Assembly (NCBI GenBank): GCA_009103225.1
Contig: RHPI01002533.1
Coordinates: 523,368-587,367, forward strand
Source: Chlorokybus atmophyticus
Taxonomy: Eukaryota > Streptophyta > Chlorokybophyceae > Chlorokybales > Chlorokybaceae
Direction: 5' to 3'
Length of the DNA: 64,000 bases
Positions 55,774-64,000 of this stretch are shown piece by piece. Within the stretch, counting starts at the first letter, position 1. Each line of letters opens with the position of its first letter. A program made the translations under genes and the position numbers. The notes below the pieces were generated by a model. It saw only the letters and a list, made by a program, of their open reading frames with translations. It did not search any database and was not told the DNA's origin.

Positions 55774-58700
55774 ATGCCGCGAAAGAAAAGGGTTGTGGAG
55801 GAGTTGTCCGATGATGAGGAAGAGCGGGAGGCGGATGTATTGTTGATTGAAGCTGCGGCTGCCACGGCTGCTGCAGGACGCCGTCGCCGTGGAGCAGCTG
55901 ACCATGCAGTATCGCAGCGTACATCTGCTCGCAACGGTGGAGCACCACTGCAGGTTTGCATGCCTGGCTGTTGTGGCACATGAGAACGCAATGTGTTAGA
56001 TAACTACGGACAACGCATGCAGCTTGCCACTGCAGCTGTAACTGCCTGCACTGTGCGAGTCAGCGTGCTTGGATCACACAGTGTGATGCCAGCACCCAAC
56101 ATTGCTTGGCTTACAGGTAGCTTGTTGAATCAGCTAGTGCAATTCATAAAACACCAAGTGAATTTGGTCGAGGGGTGGCACACGTTGAGTGGCAGTCTGT
56201 TGACATGCAACTCGTACGTATTCACTGTCGCAATGTGCGTGTTGGATCAGTGTGGGCGCATTGGCTTGCGTTGTGGACCTTACACCCGTCTTTGGCACTG
56301 CAGCTGCAGAATGTGGCCTGCTCGCCTTCTGCGTCGCAAGAAATGTCGTCACAAAGTGCGTACTTTGCAGCTGCCTTGTGCAAGTTTGTACAAACCAATG
56401 AGGCCTATGCAACATATCCTTGTTCTAACACTCACAGACCAGCGGGAGCAGCAAAGAAAGCTGCGCTTCTGCCTATTGCCTTTGGCCAAGGGGTGCAGCC
56501 AAGACAACGAAGTCAGCGAGTTGCATTCACCCTCAGGTAGTTGTTCGTGGTGCAAAGATCCTGCATATCTGAGTGTCAACAACAAGACTCTCTGCTTACA
56601 GGCGCACGACCAGCAGAGGCATGGACGGGAATATTTGCTCCAAAATCTGAGAATGAGCTGGCTGTGCAGAAGAAGAAGGTGAGAGACGATGTGTTTATGT
56701 GCAAATACTTTGCAATTCTGTAAGGTTTGTTTGTTGGCGCAATAGTTCTTGATTCGCACGCTTTGCAGGTGCAAGAAGTGCGTGACTGGCTTGAGACCCA
56801 GCACTCGAGCAGGCGCCAGGTAACTTCAAAGTGTACGCTGCAGATGCGTTGGTACCATGCAGTAGGTTGGTGCGTTACGGACCTTTTCACACAGCAAATT
56901 GGTGTTGCAGGGAGGGGTGCTGCTTCTAAGTGGACCCGTAGGAGCAGGCAAATCGGTATGCATGCTTGGATGCTATGGCATTTGGAAGTGTGATCTGCTG
57001 TTGTTGACACTGACAGTAGTGCAGGCTGTAGTGCGCGTCCTCGCACGCCACTTGGGTTTTGACATCTGCGAGTGGAACACTCCAGTTCCGATGTTGTGGA
57101 GTGACTACATTCACAATTCTACCCCTGGTATGGCGTTCTTGCACCACATCGTCCCAGAAGTTGCACATGCTGTTGGTTTGTGCCACCAGGTTGCTCACTA
57201 CTTCCATGCCTTGTCGGCAGGAGTTAGCTATGCTTCCAAGCTGGACGAGTTTGCAGAATTCCTTGGACATGTTTCCAAATTCCCAACCTTGAAGCTTGCG
57301 ACAACATCGTTGGTGGATACTGCTGTCAGCTCACCGGCAAACTCAACACCAGTCACCCCTGACACCGCCCAGCCTATAAAAAAGCTTGTTCTCATCGATG
57401 ATCTGCCTTATGCAAATGACAGCACAGCAGCGCGTAAACTTTTCAGCATGCTTCGCGGGTTGGCTCTGGCTGCTAGCTTCCCAACAATAGTGATAATGTC
57501 CGATGACAGCGTGAGCAGCAGTGGCACAAGCAGAGAAACGTTCCAGCGCACAATGGCACGCGACTGTCAAGCCGCACTGCTTGCTGGGGGTGCTACAAAG
57601 GTTGGTCATGCTCGTCCTTCAAGAATGCTGCACATCCAGCTTTGCAACTGTGCTGCAGCTGATTGCGTGTTTGTGACAGATAGCTTTTAACCCTATGACA
57701 ACAGCAGCTGTTGCAAAGGCAATCAAGCGCATCGCTGTGCACACGGACTTGCAGTTACCAGATGAAGCATTGGAGCAGCTGGCTGAGTCGAGTGGAGGTG
57801 ACCTGCGTCATGCTATCGCTACCCTGCAATTCAGTTACTCGACTTCCACACCAGTTACGAGTACAAGAGGCAGCTCGAGGGCTCTGCCAAGGAAGCGAAG
57901 GAGGAAACAGGAGCGTTGGTCTGATGGCTTTGACAAGGCCAACAGGAAACACGACTTCATAGCTGCTGGTCGGGATGACGTGTTGTCGACATTCCATGCA
58001 GTTGGCAAGCTTTTATACAATAAGCGCCTTGATGAGCATGGGGCTGTTGTCCGCAGTGGTAAGTGCACTGGCTGCTCCTTTTGTGGTTTGATGGGATCCT
58101 ACTGCGTGCGTTGCCATAGTTGGTATTGAATTCTGTTGTCATGCAGCCCTTGTGCCTGAGGCCTGTTCGCAAGCATCCCAAGAGTCTCCCAATGCTGTGT
58201 CTCCCCAATACGTGAGAAGGCGGCTGGAGATGAGACAAGAACCTGAGGCAGTGTTGGCTGAAGCCCATCTGGATGGAAGCTCTGCTACTGCGTTCCTTCA
58301 TGAGAACAGTAAGTGTCAAACCAGCAGTTTGCTCCATGGTGCTCCAAACAATTGCCTGTGCTTGGCAGCTGGGTGGTACAATGCTGATAGGAAGCAAAAT
58401 GATTAGGTCACTGCTGTGATGATAGGCTTTCAGCAGCATGTATCGCTGACTGGTCTTGAGTCGTGCCTCACTATGGGCTTCCGCGCAGTGTTGCACTTTT
58501 TCCATGATGATGCCATGGAGGAAGCAGCAGACGCGCTGAGTTGTATCAGTGATGCGGACATGCTGTTGAGGGCACCCCGACGTGCCATTGGACGCATTGA
58601 CCTTCGCGACCTGGAGCCAGGTCAGGTGGCTGCAGCAGCTGCAGCCTCAGTAGCATCACGGGGGCTGCTGTTTCATAATACCCGACCTTCTGAGTCACGC

Positions 58701-59224
58701 TGGTTGCCCATACGTGGACCCATGTCCGCTGGCATGGAGGTTGCCACACGCAGAAATATGGTAGGACCATTGCAATGTTGCACGAAGCATGAAGTAGTAC
58801 AATGTGTCACTTTGCCGCTGCGCTGTTTGTGATGCAGGTCACACGAGTAGACAACTAACTTGATGCCATCTGTGCCCAGGATGAGTTACGAGAGGCCTTT
58901 GCAGCCATGGTGCACTGCGGAGCAAGCTCACACTGCGCCACAGAACCTTTTGTTCTGGAGCTTTTGCCATTGCTGCGCAGATATCATCGAGCAAGCCTAG
59001 GCTTCCATCACACCCCTGTACATATACCTGTGCCACTCTGGCGGACTGTGCGCAATCGTCCTGGTGTGCATGACGGCGCAAGTGATGATGGCGGTGACAT
59101 AGGCGCACTCAACGAGAGTCCTGGCACAATTGCAGGCAGCATGAAGCTGGGACACCTAAGTCAGTTGCTGCAGGACTCGACACTGACTGATGTGATTGAG
59201 GATGATATTGAAGATGCTGGATAG
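55774..59224 (+). CDS. RAD17: Checkpoint clamp loader RAD17
   Basis: RAD17 replaces Rfc1 in a clamp loader that places the 9-1-1 ring on damaged DNA and so activates ATR signalling. Exon 1 is 55774-55953 (MPRKKRVVEELSDDEEE, acidic and basic). Middle exons give EAWTGIFAPKSENELAVQKK, then VQEVRDWLE, the small Walker A exon (GGVLLLSGPVGAGKS, near 56905-56955), VLARHLGFDICEWNTP and the Walker B-like KLVLIDDLPYA. Further exons give FNPMTTAAVAKAIKRIA, GDLRHAIATLQFS, FHAVGKLLYNKRLDEHG and AVLHFFHDDAMEEAADAL. The end VIEDDIEDAG with TAG resembles the acidic human C-terminus IIIEDYESDGT. Exons between 55954 and 56450 are uncertain. Confidence 0.92.
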
Positions 59225-59590
59225 CATTGGCAGTCTGCTTGCGTGCGTGCATGCGCTTGTGCACACGCACCCTGTTAATATTGTTTGTGTTCGCGCATGC
59301 AGCTTCTGCGTAGTCTGATACGAAGGCAGTGTTTGTGGTGACATGCAGGTCGAGTACAATGCAGCGCAGCTCCTAGCGCAGCTTGCTCAACCTGGCATTT
59401 GCTTGCAGCCAGTCTCTTTGCCAACAGACACTGATAGGCAGAGCAGTGTGGCTTGCAATGCTGCAGGGGTGATGGCTGTTTTAAGTTCTTGTCGCCTCTA
59501 AGTGACCTGCGTGCGATTACTTGCATGAGCTGGTGCAGAGTGCTTGGATGCAGACACCGCATGTTGCACGTCAATGGCAGCACGCGCAGT

Positions 59591-59748
59591 GTGCGTGTCT
59601 TGTTATAAGCACTGGCCGCCACCCGTCCTGTCTATGTCTATAAGCCAGATCACCACACAGACTAGCTGTGTGCGTGTCTTGACATAAGCACTGGCCGCCA
59701 CCCGTCCTGTCTATGTCTATAAGCTAGATCACCACATAGACTAGCTGT
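59591..59748. repeat. Tandem duplication of a 79-bp unit
   Basis: Two adjacent copies (59591-59669 and 59670-59748), starting GTGCGTGTCTTG and differing at about four positions. They lie in the intergenic region after RAD17, and no function is apparent. Confidence 0.9.
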
Positions 59749-60368
59749 GTAGGACACGTTGTTTGTCAAGTACTTGATGGCTAGAAGGGCCTCCCGTCGT
59801 ACACACTGAGAGGAGATGATGGCATTTGCGTTCCAGGCCAGAGCGATCCAGGAAAGAGCTAAAGGTACGTACATGTAGGCATGAAGCCCCGGTCACGTAC
59901 ACTGCTGCCTGCTGGATTGCAATAGCAGAGTCTGTCTCTGTCTCTCAGACACACACAAGAAAAAGAAGAAAAAATGCGCTTGTCTTTGCTGTCCAAGCAT
60001 CTGACATGCCTGACAACGTACGCCATGGCAGTTTAGCAACGTGTAGCTGCTCCTGCATTGATGTGCCTCAAGGGCTGTGACAACGGTTGTCACCGCGGAT
60101 CACAAGTTTGAGGGCTCTCATCGCCCGGCGCTACCAGTGAGCGCAAGCATATGGTGCATACAACAGCAGAACTTGTCGTCAAGGCTTGGGGACTTTGTGC
60201 CTCACCAGCAGAAAGCGTCTTGTGTCTCTGTTGCTGGCCTTCTCCAATATCTCATCCCTGCAGGTCGCCCTCTTGCATTGCTCCATTGTAGTTGTTGGTC
60301 ACCACCCAGCTAAGGGACGCCACCAAGCAAGCAAGGAACCAAGCTGGAAAGCAGCCAGCTCTCTAGCA

Positions 60369-61953
<1,585 letters not shown>

Positions 61954-64000
61954 GACTGGTGTCACCATATGTGTACCGCTGGCTCGCTGTTAGTTTGAGG
62001 TTGCTTGATGGCGACCAAGAAGGTTGCAAGGACGTCTGTTTGCAGGAGGGACCAGTTGTGTACATGAAGCTTGTGCGTGGCCATAGGGAAACACATGTAT
62101 ATATGCCTGGCAGATGTGTCGCATGTTTCTGCACCTGTTACATGCCAATACCGCAACACAAATGTTTGTCAAATGCACGTGCATAACCTATCAAGTACAT
62201 TACACAATGCCTGCGCTGGAAGTCAGTTTTGATGACGAAAATTCAATACATGAGCATTGACATGACTTCAGCTGGTGTACGTATGTAGATGTACATACTT
62301 CATTCCGTGAGATTATTTTGCATGAGGACGACTGTTGTGCCTGCAGGTTTTTAGTGCAACCAGTAGTGCCTACCTGCATACCTGTATTCATGCAGATGTA
62401 TTGAAACTGAAAACATAATCATCATCGCTTCTGCATATGAGCAACCCCAACCCCACCACCCAACCCCACCACCAGCACCTGCCAACTGCCAGCACCACCG
62501 AACTGCCAATGACACCAATCTACCAGCAGAACAGCTCCCACCCGAACGGCCCTGCGCGTGTGGTGCTTACGTAGGCAGCACACAGCGAGGGTTAGGGTAG
62601 ACTGGCAGCCAGGGCCGCGGCATGAGCGGCGAGATGCACAGAGTGGCGGGGAAGAGGGAGAGCGAAAGGGAGGGAGTCGTCGTCATTGTGATTGCCATGC
62701 TGCCCGTTGACACCAGCGACTAACAGCAGCCCGTATGGGCAGGTAATGATAAACGTGTGCATGTACATGCATGTCTAAGGGGAAGGCTAGTAGCTGGTAG
62801 TTTAGTGCAGTAGATCACGGTGGTGACAACGGTGAAATGTATACTAGTGTGCATGTAATGCTTGAGTGGTTGTGATACATTGCATGCGTGTGCCTATAGC
62901 ACGTCATATATCCTGTACACTCACCTTGTTACTACATGCGCGACCACCGGGCTACCTACTTTACTCCTACACCTACATCTACGCCCCCCTGTTAGTCATG
63001 CATGCATTAGTTGCAATCGTTTACCTGCACCAGCGTAGCCACGTGGTTAGCGGCCCATTTGCAGCAGCACCAGCGGTCACAACAGCAGCAGGACTTGGAC
63101 TCCCCCTCCCTCCTCCCTTCCCTACACCCTCCCTCCTCCCGCCGTCTTGACGCTCTGCCGTCCGCTTGCCCGCAACTGCGTCGCTGCAGCCAGGGTTAGG
63201 GTTCGCGCCCATTGGCAGCATGCAGTCTCATGCACGGCATGTAGCACACTGCTGTCGCTGCGCTGCTGTGTGGTGCGCACTATATGCACATCCATCCCAT
63301 GACCAAGGACACTGATTAAAGAGTTGTGTTTGATGGTCACTTTCAATGTTAGATAACATTCGACGTGACAATCTATCTATGTATACATCAATCTCCATAA
63401 CTACTCTAGGCATGCAATAAGTACACCTCCATCTTTGGGCGCAAATGTGACATCATGCAGTTCAACAGGAAGCCCTAAATAATGTACCAGGGAAATTGCC
63501 TCAACTTATACATGCCCATGCGCATAGGTATGGGCCCAACTGCAATGAACCAAAATTGCCATAAAAGTGTTAAGTCCACTACGAACAATTCGTGCCACTA
63601 TGGTAGTATAAAATCCGTGAACGAAACGCTCACCAACAATGTTGAGTTTAAGCACGCGCCATGCAGCATGACGGTACCCAAGGCACGTTGCGAAACCTGG
63701 TTTACAAAGGGTTCTATTGCATTTGCTAGAAGCGTCTTTGGATGACCTCACATACCCACAAACACCAAATGCAATTGAGACACAAGTCAATCATGATGAG
63801 TCTAATCACAATGTAAGACGCCTGCAGCAAGTGACTTTTGTCCACTCCTAATGGTTGTTGAAAGTTACGTGTTAACACAACCGCGATAACCGTAGCTGCA
63901 GCAGCACCATCATTCTCACCTTGATGTTGTTCAACATGTCAACATGTCAGCATGTCAACCCAAGACCGTTGTATCCCAACGAGTCAACATCAGTCATGAA
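61954..64000. other. Terminal region without recognisable genes
   Basis: Contains CCCCACCA-type simple sequence (62440-62500), GCATG-rich stretches and a short CAACATGTCAACATGTCAGC repeat near 63930. No exon with family resemblance was seen. Confidence 0.4.

Noticed and set aside
62588-63205. GGGTTAGGGT-like telomere motifs.
   Set aside because: Single short occurrences near 62590 and 63195, not arrays.

Overview
This window is nuclear DNA of a eukaryote, most likely a flagellated green alga. The genes carry many short spliceosomal introns (about 80-450 nt, GT or occasionally GC donors, usually TGCAG-type acceptors). Ribosomal protein eL38 and RNA polymerase II subunit RPB4 look plant-like, and the ciliary gene IFT81 implies that cilia are made. 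Species cannot be fixed from the sequence. Exon joins were made by eye from reading frame, splice dinucleotides and remembered family sequences; no search was run.

Layout. 1-8945 is a graveyard of Ty3/gypsy-type elements: the end of a minus-strand chromovirus, a plus-strand gag/pol remnant, a repeat- and palindrome-rich stretch with an assembly gap, and a rearranged element in which inverted gag abuts forward pol. That pol is split by a 508-bp TRIM-like element carrying tRNA-type Pol III boxes. A 321-nt C homopolymer (8946-9266) is probably an assembly flaw. 9321-21559 is a gene island: a peroxisomal DHRS4-like reductase (-), DHX37/Dhr1 helicase (+), an unidentified gene (+), RPB4 (-) and eL38 (+). 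22418-29480 holds three copies of one non-LTR retrotransposon with a restriction-like endonuclease. 29500-32263 is mostly featureless and AT-rich, with a MITE-like element. 32264-38755 is a Ty1/copia element with perfect target duplications and a nested, related, non-autonomous copy.

39417-47290 is the most unusual part. All of it is on the minus strand: a broken phage-type cytosine-5 methyltransferase, a long reading frame combining a DUF6589-like region, a PIN/FEN-like nuclease-like region and a C-terminal CXC DNA-binding motif (interrupted by in-frame TAG codons), and an adjoining coiled-coil reading frame. 48134-61953 is again ordinary gene space: a helix-hairpin-helix/U-box protein (+), IFT81 (-), RAD17 (+) and a zinc-independent NADP-dependent MDR reductase (+). 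62000-64000 shows no gene.

The host genes are housekeeping functions: ribosome biogenesis (DHX37, eL38), transcription (RPB4), checkpoint signalling (RAD17), cilia (IFT81) and small-molecule reduction (DHRS4-like, MDR). Three neighbouring pairs (DHRS4/DHX37, RPB4/eL38, IFT81/RAD17) are head to head and may share promoters. Host genes end in TAA, TAG or TGA at family-typical positions, so the standard genetic code applies.
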